A DNA stretch of 64,000 bases. It comes from Algoriphagus sp. CAU 1675 (GTDB lineage Bacteria; Bacteroidota; Bacteroidia; Cytophagales; Cyclobacteriaceae). Numbering within the stretch: the first letter of the stretch is position 1; each line of letters starts with the position of its first letter. The notes under the pieces are model-generated. The model was not told the origin of the DNA and did no database searches. It saw nothing but the letters and a program-made list of their open reading frames with translations. The stretch lies in contig NZ_JARHUI010000001.1 of NCBI RefSeq assembly GCF_029222925.1, positions 124,986 to 188,985 of the forward strand, in the 5' to 3' direction. The position numbers and the translations under genes were made by a program. Below are positions 55,905-64,000 of this stretch, piece after piece.

Positions 55905-56174
55905 ATGAAAAAAACTCATTTTCCAGAAGTTAAACTTTTTCTGAAATCACAGGGGTGGTGGATTATTTTAGTGAGTATTGTTCAACTTATTATCGTACAA
56001 GGAAACTATAGGTTAAAGCTGGGATTTGATTGGAGTTTTATTGATCGTCCGGAATCATACTTTATCCTTTTCTTTAATTGTATTTGTTGGTCCGCCTTCC
56101 ATTACTTTATTTTTTGGAGGCAAAACCCAGCTTTTCGAGAGAAAATGAGGGAAAAATTCCAACAGAAAAAATAA
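55905..56174 (+). CDS. Small two-helix membrane protein
   Basis: 89 residues from the ATG at 55905; a TTG six bases earlier is possible. Two hydrophobic segments (about 17-33 and 50-68) and a basic tail. Unrecognised family. It follows the lactamase-like gene by 31 bases and converges with the cryptochrome gene, leaving 24 bases. Confidence 0.55.
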   Translation: MKKTHFPEVKLFLKSQGWWIILVSIVQLIIVQGNYRLKLGFDWSFIDRPESYFILFFNCICWSAFHYFIFWRQNPAFREKMREKFQQKK

Positions 56175-56198
56175 GTTATCCACCAAGATCTTATCTTT

Positions 56199-57629
56199 TC
56201 AATTGCTTTCCATTTCGATCATTGCTTGTGGATAAGTTTTGTCTAGTTCTATGCCCAACTTTTGAAGTTCTGACATAGACAGATCCCAAGGCTGATGGAT
56301 ATCAAATCCTTGAATCATTGCCAATTCAGGAATCCAGAGTCGTACATAATCCCCATTTTTGTCATAATTTTTCCCCTGTCGCAAAATATTGAAATACCGA
56401 TTTTCTCGAGGGTCATTGCCCACTCCTCCGACATACATCCAGTTGCCCCAATTGGAGCAAACATCATAATCGACCAGTATGCTTTCAAAATAGCTGGCTC
56501 CCCAAGTCCAATCAATCCCCAAATCGTTGACCAGAAAACTCGCTACATTCTGTCGGCCCCGATTAGACATGAATCCGGAATTTTTAAGTTCTCGCATATT
56601 GGCATCTACAAAAGGGACTCCTGTCTGCCCCTCACACCAGCGTTGAAAATCAACACGATCCCTTCGCCAGGAGTCCTCTTGATGTTTGATACCACCAATG
56701 TGGAAAACTTGACTGCCATGCTTTTTACAGATGAACCGAAAATAATCCCGCCAAATCAGCTCAAATACCAACCAATAGGTGCTTTGATTCTTTTTTCGCT
56801 CACGCTCATAGCGCTTAACTTCCTCATAGATGGTTCGGGGAGAAATACAGCCTAAGCTTAACCAAGCTGAAAATTTGGAGCTATAATCCGCTCCGATTAG
56901 CCCGTTTCGGGTTTCCTTATACACTTTCAATCGATCCTCTTCCCAAAAATAGGTTTGGATTCGCCTGAGACCGGCACTTTCTCCACCCTCAAACTGCATC
57001 ACCGACCGCTGCTCAGCCTCAGGCTCCTCCAAACCATAGGTAGTTAAATCTGGAAGCGTTACTTCCAAAGGAATAAGATCTTTAGTTGGAAAATTAATGG
57101 AAGTTGGCTGTGGAAAAGTAGAACGAACAGATGCCATTTTTTCCACTGATTTTCGAAACTGCGTAAAAACCTCCGGAATTTGAGCTACCGGAAAAGGAAG
57201 GTCATCAATGTGATACAAGGTGCTCTGCCAAAAGCTTTCGGTCGCAATTCCCTTGGCCCATGCCGCTTTTTCTAGGGACTTATCCACATTTCGCTCCTCT
57301 GCCGTTACTTCTTCTGAGAAGAAAATGGCATCCGCCGCAATCCGTTCCGCCAAAGTGACAACTTCTACTTCTGGTTTACCTCTTAATAAGACCAGATTTC
57401 CACCCAATTCCTTAAAATTTTTCCGCAGATCGGAAATTGATTCCAAAAGAAATTTAGCCCGGAACTTATCCGTCTTGGGAAAGCCGAGGACTGTTGGTTC
57501 AAAATGTCTAGGATCAAAACAATAGACAGGTATCACCTCAGCACCTGTCTGGCAAGCCTTAAACAAGGCTTCCTGATCCTGAGTACGCAAGTCATTCCGA
57601 AACCAAACAATGATTCTTTTGAAATTCAT
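56199..57629 (-). CDS. DASH-type cryptochrome / photolyase
   Basis: 476 residues from the ATG at 57629; a TTG would add three. An N-terminal photolyase alpha/beta domain (VWFRNDLRTQDQEALFKA) and a C-terminal FAD domain (YSSKFSAWLSLGCISPRTIY, ELIWRDYFRF, the Trp-rich VDANMRELKNSGFMSNRGRQNVASFL, GNWMYVGGVGNDPRENRYFNI). The GNDPRENRYFN sequence and overall length favour Cry-DASH, which repairs cyclobutane dimers in single-stranded DNA and may signal blue light. It is another light-linked gene, about 14 kb from the carotenoid island. Confidence 0.9.
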   Translation of the reverse strand: MNFKRIIVWFRNDLRTQDQEALFKACQTGAEVIPVYCFDPRHFEPTVLGFPKTDKFRAKFLLESISDLRKNFKELGGNLVLLRGKPEVEVVTLAERIAADAIFFSEEVTAEERNVDKSLEKAAWAKGIATESFWQSTLYHIDDLPFPVAQIPEVFTQFRKSVEKMASVRSTFPQPTSINFPTKDLIPLEVTLPDLTTYGLEEPEAEQRSVMQFEGGESAGLRRIQTYFWEEDRLKVYKETRNGLIGADYSSKFSAWLSLGCISPRTIYEEVKRYERERKKNQSTYWLVFELIWRDYFRFICKKHGSQVFHIGGIKHQEDSWRRDRVDFQRWCEGQTGVPFVDANMRELKNSGFMSNRGRQNVASFLVNDLGIDWTWGASYFESILVDYDVCSNWGNWMYVGGVGNDPRENRYFNILRQGKNYDKNGDYVRLWIPELAMIQGFDIHQPWDLSMSELQKLGIELDKTYPQAMIEMESN

Positions 57630-57804
57630 GTCTTTCAAACAGACTGTGGAATCGAAGTGTTTGGGATTTTCTAAAAATGATTTCTAACCCAAATACCTTT
57701 TGCATTACACCTGATTAAGTATTTGAGGTCCATTACGGTTTAAAGGGATAAAGTACTTTAGCCTGTAACACGGGATAGTTTTGGACTGAATTGAAAGGCA
57801 GGTT

Positions 57805-57834
57805 AAAAAAAAGGCAGAAAAATCAATTTCTGCC
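57805..57834 (-). terminator. Terminator after the DUF5916 gene
   Basis: On the minus strand: stem GGCAGAAA / TTTCTGCC (arms 57827-57834 and 57813-57820), 6-base loop, T-run (complement of 57805-57812). Confidence 0.85.
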
Positions 57835-57867
57835 CCCCATTCTTTAAATCCCGCGTGGGTAAAATGA

Positions 57868-60081
57868 TTAAATATTCAGCCAATAATTCAGCTTAAACAC
57901 CAAAGACCGCTGTTTTGGAAGAAAATCTCCGGGAAAATAGTTGTCTGTATACACAATAAACAAGTCTGAAACTGGAGCATATCTCCACTGCAGTCGGGTG
58001 TTGATGTTCAGGTTGTCAATTTGGTTGTTGTATTGGATGAAGGTCGTCCAGAAGAGACTTTTGGTAAAAGTCAAATCAATCCTTGGCCCAACTAAAAGGA
58101 GGTTGGCATCAGCCTGTGGCTCTGGAAGACGGATTTGAGAATAACTGAAATTCATGGAAATATTCGCCTTGTAGCCAATTCGGGCACCCATTTCACTTTT
58201 TACCTGGGCAAAATTGCCGGTATAATACTCCCCAAATTCAGTCTCCAAATCTATTCGGAACAAATTTCTAGGGTTACTTGCATATTTTACTCCGTAGGTT
58301 TTTGTCTTGTAATCGGAGCCTGCCGGTAATGGCTCTGCCCCGGTTCGAGTTGGGTCAAAATCATTGAACAAATACACGTACCGGTTTTTCTGGGTCAATG
58401 TCAACCTGGAAAGAGATTGGAAGCGAACCTCATAGCTCAGGTTTACGTCGCGGTCGGTTGTTCCAAGCGTTTCATTCCAATACCCTTCAAATTCAACTTT
58501 GGGTCCATGTCGGTTGATCAAATTGGATTTAGGGAACCATATATAAGCCAGATCCGGATTAAATCGCTTGAAGTCCACCCTTGGAAGATATCCAACTTCA
58601 GGATTGAAACTCTTCCCCACATCCTGAAAACTGAAGCTCCCTGCCCAATGAAGATCATTGTACAATACATAAGCATTGAAGGAATAGGGCTTATCCAAGT
58701 CCTGATCCTGGAAAGTCCGGTGGTAAAACACCTTTCCGGTCCAACGGTTGTCAGAAGAAGCCAGATTATAATCAAAACCCACTAAGCGGTTGAAACCAGT
58801 GGGGTCAAAAAGAGACTGATATTCGTCCAGAGCCAGAGATTCTTTGTTCACAAAGATCATCCCAACGTTGGATCGTGCAAAAATCTTCTTCTGAACAGCC
58901 AGCACAGAGTAATTTTTTCCATTGACTCCTGCCAGTTCATCGGTTGCGGTTTGCATATTCATCAAACCAACGCGCCAGTTTTCATTTACTTTTCCACTTA
59001 ATCTGGCCCCATAGATGATTTTACTCTGAATATTCTGGCCTGTATTTTCATCCCTGTCAACACCAATTCTCCTGGAGAAAAAAGGCCTAGAACGAGGCTG
59101 TCCAAAACTTTCAAACAGGTCTGCATTTTCCAAAAAAAACTGCCTTCTCTCTGGAAAGAAAATCTCAAACCGGTCCAGATTGGTAACCTGCTGGTCCACT
59201 TCCACTTGGGAAAAATCCGGATTAAAGGTCAGATCAAGGTTCATTGCCGGCCCAATTCCGATTTTAGCATCTCCACCAACAGCAGGACTTAAGTCTTCAG
59301 AAGTTCCTTCCAGAAAATTTTTAGACGTTCTGGCCGCTACATAGGGAATCAATGAAATGTTGGCCGAATTCTTACGAAGGGGTTCCTCAAAAATCAGCTT
59401 ACGGCTAAATGCAGTAGAAATAATAGGGAAATTTCTGGGAATGGGCGCCCAGGTACTTCTTTCTCCCAAATGGCTGTCAATTCTGTAGAAATTCACATTC
59501 CAGTTTTGGCCACCATCTTTGTATCTCAACGTGGATAAAGGAATGATCGCTTCCACCAACCAGTAGTTTTCATGGATCGTCGCCTTGGCATACCATTTAT
59601 TGTCCCAGGCTAGATTCAGGTCTTCCGAACGGGAGCCTCCATTTGCCAACAAAGCCTCACGCTGCACTCCATAAGGATTTACCCCAAATTGAAACGCATT
59701 AGTTTTATCGTTGAAGGTATCAAACACAAAGCTGATCCCGTCATTTTGCTCTCCTCTGTAATCCCTGCGTAAGGAGGTGGACACATATTTTCTGGGTCCG
59801 TCATTCTCCATAATGGCAGCGATGTAAATATTGTTATCATCAAAAGCCACTTTTACCCGTGTTTGCACATTGGCTAGGGAGGTGTCCGATGGAAAATATT
59901 GCATGAAATCACTGTTCCAGCCTTCTTCGGAATCCCAAATTTCTTCATCCAGGACTCCATCCAACAGGATGGGCTCATTGATTTTAAAGGCAAAAGCATT
60001 GGGCTGTTGAGCCTGGCTCCAGGCATCAAGGCTAATACCGAGGAACAACCCCAAGGCAGTAAAACAGAGGGAGATTCTCAT
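57868..60081 (-). CDS. DUF5916 / CBM9-like outer-membrane protein
   Basis: 737 residues with a signal peptide (1-23). Residues about 30-220 form a carbohydrate-binding family 9-like beta-sandwich (EPILLDGVLDEEIWDSEEGWNSDFMQ, NIYIAAIMEND, SFVFDTFNDKTNAFQFGVNPYGVQREAL). The remainder is a DUF5916 beta-barrel-like region (DLTFNPDFSQVEVDQQVTNLDRFEIFFPERRQFFLENADLF, then many aromatic strands). Predicted location is the outer membrane. Function not established; sugar or polymer handling is possible. Confidence 0.85.
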   Translation of the reverse strand: MRISLCFTALGLFLGISLDAWSQAQQPNAFAFKINEPILLDGVLDEEIWDSEEGWNSDFMQYFPSDTSLANVQTRVKVAFDDNNIYIAAIMENDGPRKYVSTSLRRDYRGEQNDGISFVFDTFNDKTNAFQFGVNPYGVQREALLANGGSRSEDLNLAWDNKWYAKATIHENYWLVEAIIPLSTLRYKDGGQNWNVNFYRIDSHLGERSTWAPIPRNFPIISTAFSRKLIFEEPLRKNSANISLIPYVAARTSKNFLEGTSEDLSPAVGGDAKIGIGPAMNLDLTFNPDFSQVEVDQQVTNLDRFEIFFPERRQFFLENADLFESFGQPRSRPFFSRRIGVDRDENTGQNIQSKIIYGARLSGKVNENWRVGLMNMQTATDELAGVNGKNYSVLAVQKKIFARSNVGMIFVNKESLALDEYQSLFDPTGFNRLVGFDYNLASSDNRWTGKVFYHRTFQDQDLDKPYSFNAYVLYNDLHWAGSFSFQDVGKSFNPEVGYLPRVDFKRFNPDLAYIWFPKSNLINRHGPKVEFEGYWNETLGTTDRDVNLSYEVRFQSLSRLTLTQKNRYVYLFNDFDPTRTGAEPLPAGSDYKTKTYGVKYASNPRNLFRIDLETEFGEYYTGNFAQVKSEMGARIGYKANISMNFSYSQIRLPEPQADANLLLVGPRIDLTFTKSLFWTTFIQYNNQIDNLNINTRLQWRYAPVSDLFIVYTDNYFPGDFLPKQRSLVFKLNYWLNI

Positions 60082-60168
60082 AGTCTAGTTGATAGCACAA
60101 AAATAAAATTGTTTGAACCTAAGAGACCGACATTTTTATAAGTGGTCTCATGCGAGTCTCAAACCAAT

Positions 60169-60597
60169 TTATGTAGTGCCAAAAACAGTGAGAATCAGCA
60201 TTCTTGGACTAGCATGTCTCCGAAATTCACATAGGTAAATTCCCTGCCAAATTCCCAATGCGAGTTTTCCACCTGAAATGGGAATTTGAAGGCTGGAATC
60301 AAAAAAACTGGCTTTAATGTGCGCAGGCATATCATCCGGACCCTCGTAAGTGTGCACAAAGTGTGGATAATTCTCCGGAATCAATTCATTTACAAAGGTT
60401 TGAAAGTCCTTTCTTACCGTTGGATCGGCGTTTTCATTGAGGGTAAGGGCTGCGGAAGTGTGCTGAATAAAAACCTGTAAAAACCCGACTCGGATCTGCT
60501 TGATTTCCGGAATGGCGTCCTCCACCATTTCAGTAATCAAATGGTACCCTTCAGGAAAAGCAGGCAAGCGGAGATTTTTTTGGAAAAATTCAGTCAT
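60169..60597 (-). CDS. yjbQ: YjbQ-family secondary thiamine-phosphate synthase
   Basis: 142 residues, full length for UPF0047. Motifs: QVFIQHTSAALTLNENADPTVRKDFQTFVNELIPEN in pattern, DDMPAHIKASFF, and the ending GIYLCEFRRHASPRMLILTVFG. Some members have weak thiamine-phosphate synthase activity; the physiological role is unclear. It starts right after a terminator, so it has its own promoter. Confidence 0.93.
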   Translation of the reverse strand: MTEFFQKNLRLPAFPEGYHLITEMVEDAIPEIKQIRVGFLQVFIQHTSAALTLNENADPTVRKDFQTFVNELIPENYPHFVHTYEGPDDMPAHIKASFFDSSLQIPISGGKLALGIWQGIYLCEFRRHASPRMLILTVFGTT

Positions 60598-60604
60598 CCA
60601 GCAA

Positions 60605-60640
60605 AATAAAAAAGCTGTTCCATTTATTGAAACAGCCTTT
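60605..60640 (-). terminator. Terminator between a lipoprotein gene and yjbQ
   Basis: On the minus strand: stem AAGGCTGTT / AACAGCTTT with one G-T pair (arms 60631-60639 and 60611-60619), then T-rich sequence. It follows the lipoprotein stop by about 20 bases. Confidence 0.7.
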
Positions 60641-60658
60641 CAGTCAAATTCCATTCTT

Positions 60659-61102
60659 TCATTCCTTCGTAAAAAATAGAATAGGGCCATCGCAGGCATT
60701 CCAAGAACCTGTTAAGGTATTGGAGTCTTGGAAAGTTAGAGTTTCTGAACCTGGACTACAGGAGTGGATCAAAGGAAAACCATCCGAATCCTGATGCAAT
60801 TGATAGGAGCTTTGACTGTATTCCAAAAGCATATACTCTCTTTGGTTGACCGGATCTTCTTTGAGTTCATAGCTGCCTGACAATTCATATGTTCCCAAAA
60901 ACTTTGTAAAGCTCCCATTCTCATTGAAGCGATAGATGTACAAAGAATCAGAAATGGGATGGAAGTTCATGTCAGCAGACCAACTGCTTTGATATCCCGA
61001 AAAAACCCACTCCCGACTAAACATAGAATTCTCCGGGTTGGAAGTTTCCTGACAGGAAAAAAGAGTAACAAGTACTAAACTAAAAAGGATTAATTTTTTC
61101 AT
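60659..61102 (-). CDS. Lipocalin-like lipoprotein of unknown function
   Basis: 147 residues, lipobox TLFSC (Cys17). The mature protein has about eight short strands with W-V-F-S-G-Y near the start and a single Cys pair candidate (HSCSPG ... WNACDG). The pattern 'normal state, expected text, error' strands typical of small lipocalin-like lipoproteins is suggestive only. Function unknown. Confidence 0.65.
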   Translation of the reverse strand: MKKLILFSLVLVTLFSCQETSNPENSMFSREWVFSGYQSSWSADMNFHPISDSLYIYRFNENGSFTKFLGTYELSGSYELKEDPVNQREYMLLEYSQSSYQLHQDSDGFPLIHSCSPGSETLTFQDSNTLTGSWNACDGPILFFTKE

Positions 61103-61159
61103 AAGAGCTCTGGTTTACCTTATTAGGACGAAACTCTGAAAAGAATAGCTACAGGCTTC

Positions 61160-62005
61160 TCAGATTTTCCCCACACGGTTCATCAAGGTTCCGATTCCGG
61201 CTATGCTGATCAAAACTTGATCCCCTTCCTCAAGTGTAAAGTCATCCGGAACAATTCCTGTCCCCGTCATCAGAAAGCACCCAATTGGAAATGTATTGGC
61301 ACGGAAAAGCCAATCCGCCAATTCCTGTGGCTTTCGCTTCATTTGCTCCAGAGTTGTCAGACCGGAAGCCTCCATTTTTCCATCTCTATAAATTTCCAGG
61401 CTGATTTTGGTGGAATCCTCCAGAGGCTCTTCCTGAACCAAAATACATGGACCAATCGCCGCACACCCTTGATATACTTTTGCCTGGGGAAGGTAAAGTG
61501 GATTTTCTCCCTCTATGCTTCGGCTACTCATATCATTGCCAATAGTGAAGCCCTGTACTTTTCCTGAAGGGGAAATCAACAAGGCCAATTCAGGTTCGGG
61601 TACATCCCAGGTTGAGTCTTTTCGAATGTTGACAATTCCACCGGGAGGGGAAACACGGCTTGCGGTGGCTTTAAAAAACAACTCCGGTCTGTCTGCCATG
61701 TAAACCTTATCATAAAAATCCGCTCCACCTGCATCCTGAGATTCCTCCATCCGGGCTGTCCTGCTTCGATAATAGGTCACACCGGCAGCCCAAATTTCCT
61801 GATTCCCCATGGGAGCCAATAAGCCATCTTCCATGACCTTTCCGGCCTCTTCTTCGGTAATACTTGTCCAATGAGCAGACTCTGTAAGCAGCAACTGACC
61901 TAAATGCTCTCTTCCAAGTAGATCATCCCAATCTAATTCTGGGCCAAGAAAATAATTTCCTTCACGTTCAAGTAAAACACCGGAGGTAAGTTTGTATAGC
62001 CTCAT
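61160..62005 (-). CDS. Fumarylacetoacetate hydrolase family protein
   Basis: 281 residues from the ATG at 62005 (MRLYKLTSG). The metal site is visible as PEPELALLIS together with GNDMSSRSIEG, and the GCFLMTGTGIVPDDFTLEEGDQVLISIAGIGTL end is characteristic. Family members cleave or decarboxylate diketo acids with Mg or Mn. In Bacteroidota some act on sugar-derived keto acids. It lies 19 bases downstream of the DUF1304 gene, so they are probably cotranscribed. Confidence 0.9.
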   Translation of the reverse strand: MRLYKLTSGVLLEREGNYFLGPELDWDDLLGREHLGQLLLTESAHWTSITEEEAGKVMEDGLLAPMGNQEIWAAGVTYYRSRTARMEESQDAGGADFYDKVYMADRPELFFKATASRVSPPGGIVNIRKDSTWDVPEPELALLISPSGKVQGFTIGNDMSSRSIEGENPLYLPQAKVYQGCAAIGPCILVQEEPLEDSTKISLEIYRDGKMEASGLTTLEQMKRKPQELADWLFRANTFPIGCFLMTGTGIVPDDFTLEEGDQVLISIAGIGTLMNRVGKI

Positions 62006-62024
62006 AGCAATAGGTTTTTTAGGT

Positions 62025-62276
62025 TTAGAAATGCAAAATAACAATTAGCAGCAAAGGAACTAAGGCAGGAAATCCCTGAACCCAAAAGATCTTTTTGCTG
62101 GCGGTAAAACTGCTGTAAATCCAGGCTGCCAAAACCTTTGTTTTTGGAAAGAACTCCGAGGAAAACTGACGAAAAATCTTTTTTCCAATAGTTCCCCAGG
62201 CGAACATTTCAAACCCAAGAAAAAACAGGTGCAATAGGGCTACGAGAAAAATGATCCCTTTCAAGGCTACTTCCAT
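62025..62276 (-). CDS. DUF1304-like membrane protein with internal deletion
   Basis: 83 residues, where DUF1304 proteins have about 115-120. The N-terminal part (ALLHLFFLGFEMFAWGTIGKKIF ... FFPKTKVLAA) and the C-terminal part (IYSSFTASKKIFWVQGFPALVPLL, compare the family's IYGxxTxxKKIxxxQGxxA) both match. The middle, including the highly conserved NQGxYNG and two membrane helices, is missing between residues ~52 and 53 with the frame kept. Possibly a non-functional remnant, or a minimal two-helix variant. Confidence 0.7.
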   Translation of the reverse strand: MEVALKGIIFLVALLHLFFLGFEMFAWGTIGKKIFRQFSSEFFPKTKVLAAWIYSSFTASKKIFWVQGFPALVPLLLIVILHF

Positions 62277-62391
62277 ACGTTTGGGTTTTCCTGAATTTAC
62301 AATAATTCAGTTGATATACAGATTCCTAACGGACAGGATGCCCCTTCCTCAACTAATTTCCATTTCCCTATCTTTGCCCAAAATTCATCCC

Positions 62392-63771
62392 ATGACAACA
62401 ATCCAACTTCCTCCTGCTTTTGAAAAGCAAATGATTCATTTGTTAGGAGAGGAGGAATATGAGGAATTTCGAAATGCCATTGATCAGGAACCGAGAACCT
62501 CCATCCGGATCAACCCCTTCAAGCAATTTTCTCTTCCTGGAAATACGGAAAGAATTCCTTGGTCAGTAAATGGTTATTTTTTAGAAGAAAGGCCTTCATT
62601 TACCTTAGATCCGGCATTTCACGCGGGAGCTTATTATGTACAGGAAGCTTCTTCCATGTTCATTGAGCACATTCTAAGAAGTCATGAAATCCCAAAAGGC
62701 CTGTACTTGGATTTGGCTGCAGCTCCTGGGGGAAAATCCACTTTACTTGCCAGCTATCTTGGGGCAGATGGTTTTTTGGTTGCCAATGAAGTAATTCAGG
62801 CCAGAGCACAAGTGCTTAAGGAAAATATCATCAAGTGGGGTCTGGGCAATACCTTGGTCAGCAACAATGATCCAGAGCATTTTGAGCCTTTGGAAGGCTT
62901 TTTTGATCTCGTACTTGTAGACGCTCCATGTTCAGGAGAGGGGATGTTTAGAAAAGATCCACAGGCACGAGAGGAGTGGTCGCCAGATCATGTAAACCTG
63001 TGCAGTCTTCGTCAAAAAAGAATCATGGATAAGGCCGGTGCACTGGTAAAGGCCGGAGGCTACCTGATTTACAGCACCTGTACCTTCAATGAATCCGAAA
63101 ATGAGGAGATGATCCGCTTTCTGACTGAGGAATTTTCCTATGAACCCGTCAGGATAGACCTTGACCCCAGTTGGAAAATCAGGGAAACCCAAACCCAAAC
63201 TGAAGAAGGAATTTTTTATGGCTATCGCTTTTATCCACATAGGGTTGCTGGAGAAGGGTTTTTCATCACCGTTTTGAAAAGACCTGAGGATGCCTATTCT
63301 TCAGAACCGGGAAAGACGAAGGAGTTCAAACATCCCTTTTTGAAAGCCCAAAGTCAAAGGGAATCACAGGATTTGGACAGTGAAATCGGCTTGGATGGCA
63401 ATGGACAATATTATATGTTGAATGACTCCTATTTCCGCATTGATTCTCAGTGGAAAGCTTATTTCGAAAAGCTAAGCCAACATCTCAGCATCCGGTATTT
63501 TGGTGTAGAGCTTGGGAAAAAACAAAAAATGGACTGGATTCCGAGCCATGAATGGGCTTTGTCAATATTGCCTAAAAAAGGTTTTCTAAAATTTGAACTC
63601 AATAAAGAGCAAGCCTTGGAATTTTTGAGAAAAAATGACCTGGAATTATCCGGGCTTCCATTGGGATGGGTCATGGTCACCTACCAAAACCTGCCTTTGG
63701 GATGGGTGAAAAACCTAGGCAATAGAGTCAACAATTACTATCCCAAAGAGTGGAGAATTCGTTTGGTCTAA
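62392..63771 (+). CDS. RsmF-like rRNA m5C methyltransferase
   Basis: 459 residues from the ATG at 62392 (MTTIQLPPAF); the frame is open from 62251, but that part overlaps the divergent DUF1304 gene. SAM-binding DLAAAPGGKSTLLA, catalytic-loop DAPCSGEGMFRKDP (motif IV PC) and YSTCTFNESENE (motif VI TC) give the two cysteines of the NOP2/RsmF family. A C-terminal RNA-binding extension (about 300-459, with SHEWALSI and GLPLGWVMV) matches the RsmF branch. It methylates a cytosine of 16S rRNA. Confidence 0.92.
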   Translation: MTTIQLPPAFEKQMIHLLGEEEYEEFRNAIDQEPRTSIRINPFKQFSLPGNTERIPWSVNGYFLEERPSFTLDPAFHAGAYYVQEASSMFIEHILRSHEIPKGLYLDLAAAPGGKSTLLASYLGADGFLVANEVIQARAQVLKENIIKWGLGNTLVSNNDPEHFEPLEGFFDLVLVDAPCSGEGMFRKDPQAREEWSPDHVNLCSLRQKRIMDKAGALVKAGGYLIYSTCTFNESENEEMIRFLTEEFSYEPVRIDLDPSWKIRETQTQTEEGIFYGYRFYPHRVAGEGFFITVLKRPEDAYSSEPGKTKEFKHPFLKAQSQRESQDLDSEIGLDGNGQYYMLNDSYFRIDSQWKAYFEKLSQHLSIRYFGVELGKKQKMDWIPSHEWALSILPKKGFLKFELNKEQALEFLRKNDLELSGLPLGWVMVTYQNLPLGWVKNLGNRVNNYYPKEWRIRLV

Positions 63772-63793
63772 GCTAAACTCTTCCCATACCTAA

Positions 63794-63831
63794 ATAAAAA
63801 ATGGCTTTGAAAGAAACACCTCCAAAGCCAT
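63794..63831 (-). terminator. Terminator after the S1/P1 nuclease gene
   Basis: On the minus strand: stem ATGGCTTTG / CAAAGCCAT (arms 63823-63831 and 63801-63809), then a T-run (complement of 63794-63800). The inverse direction lacks a clean T-run. Confidence 0.8.
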
Positions 63832-63852
63832 CATCTATTTCGTTTTAATAGA

Positions 63853-64000
63853 TCAACCGTAAATTTCTTCCAAAATCTGGGCAAGTCGCACACTTGCAGC
63901 AATCATACGCTCTTCAGCAATATGGTAGTTTTCATACATGTACTGATAACTGATTCTTTTGCTTTCAGGTAAACCATATACCATAGGTCTCAGGTTGACC
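63853..64000 (-). CDS. S1/P1 nuclease, C-terminal end (partial)
   Basis: The gene enters from the right edge; 48 residues are visible, ending YENYHIAEERMIAASVRLAQILEEIYG before a TGA at 63853-63855. Arg-Leu-Ala near a helical C-terminus, with MVYGLPESKRISYQY before it, resembles the last helices of bacterial S1/P1 zinc nucleases. The call rests on this short tail only. Confidence 0.6.
   Translation of the reverse strand, partial: VNLRPMVYGLPESKRISYQYMYENYHIAEERMIAASVRLAQILEEIYG

Noticed and set aside
62251..62391. 47-codon N-terminal extension of the RsmF-like protein
   Set aside because: It would overlap the start of the divergent DUF1304 gene and precedes a good ATG at the normal family start.

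Overview
The window looks like a chromosomal segment of a pigmented, aerobic Bacteroidota bacterium of the order Cytophagales, most likely family Cyclobacteriaceae and close to Algoriphagus. The signs are a secreted protein with a type IX secretion C-terminal sorting domain, two TonB-dependent receptors with carboxypeptidase-like N-terminal domains, many short-leader lipoproteins, a TPR/LuxR-type regulator, promoters resembling the Bacteroidota TTTG / TAnnTTTG pattern, and a carotenoid cluster with a single-chain fused CrtYc-CrtYd lycopene cyclase of the kind known from Algoriphagus. The genus is an inference. No tRNA, rRNA, CRISPR array, insertion sequence, prophage or integrase was seen.

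Layout. 1-0.7 kb: the start of a TonB-dependent receptor behind a TPP (THI-box) riboswitch, so probably a thiamin-related importer. 0.7-3.4 kb: a MoxR/chelatase-like ATPase with its VWA partner. 3.7-9 kb: a TPR/LuxR-like membrane regulator, then a 1111-residue secreted protein with four repeats of exactly 228 bp. 9-16 kb: queG, nadC with its DUF4783 neighbour, gpmI, a lipoprotein, a membrane-anchored amidase and small membrane proteins. 16-21 kb: polA and radA. 21-33 kb: mostly single housekeeping or accessory genes on the plus strand (VIT transporter, GNAT, di-haem cytochrome c, macro domain, nitrilase, MFS, ftsH, PLP decarboxylase), including a decayed cyclase-family pseudogene near 22.4-23.0 kb.

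33-44 kb is the most coherent block: a carotenoid and light-response island. Read on the minus strand from 43 kb downwards it runs cruF-like, crtZ, a CarH-like B12-binding MerR regulator, a terminator, then an ECF sigma factor leading crtI, crtB, fused crtYcd, ispH and crtW, and finally a TonB-dependent receptor. A DUF4286 gene and tspO diverge from cruF. A 12+12 bp inverted repeat surrounds the probable -7 element in front of the sigma gene. Related TTTGTT(T)AAC sequences occur at the other intergenic positions of the island. The enzymes present fit a monocyclic, ketolated and hydroxylated carotenoid of the flexixanthin type. GGPP synthase and a CrtD-type desaturase would have to lie elsewhere.

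44-51 kb holds six tandem, tightly packed paralogous lipoproteins (DUF4221-like, probable beta-propellers) of about 365-390 residues, in two visible subgroups. 51-64 kb holds a TRIC-type channel, a methyltransferase overlapping a patatin, a VOC / BioF-like / class A beta-lactamase-like operon, a DASH-type cryptochrome, a DUF5916 outer-membrane protein, YjbQ, a FAH-family hydrolase, a DUF1304 gene that appears to have lost its middle, an RsmF-like rRNA methyltransferase, and the tail of an S1/P1 nuclease.
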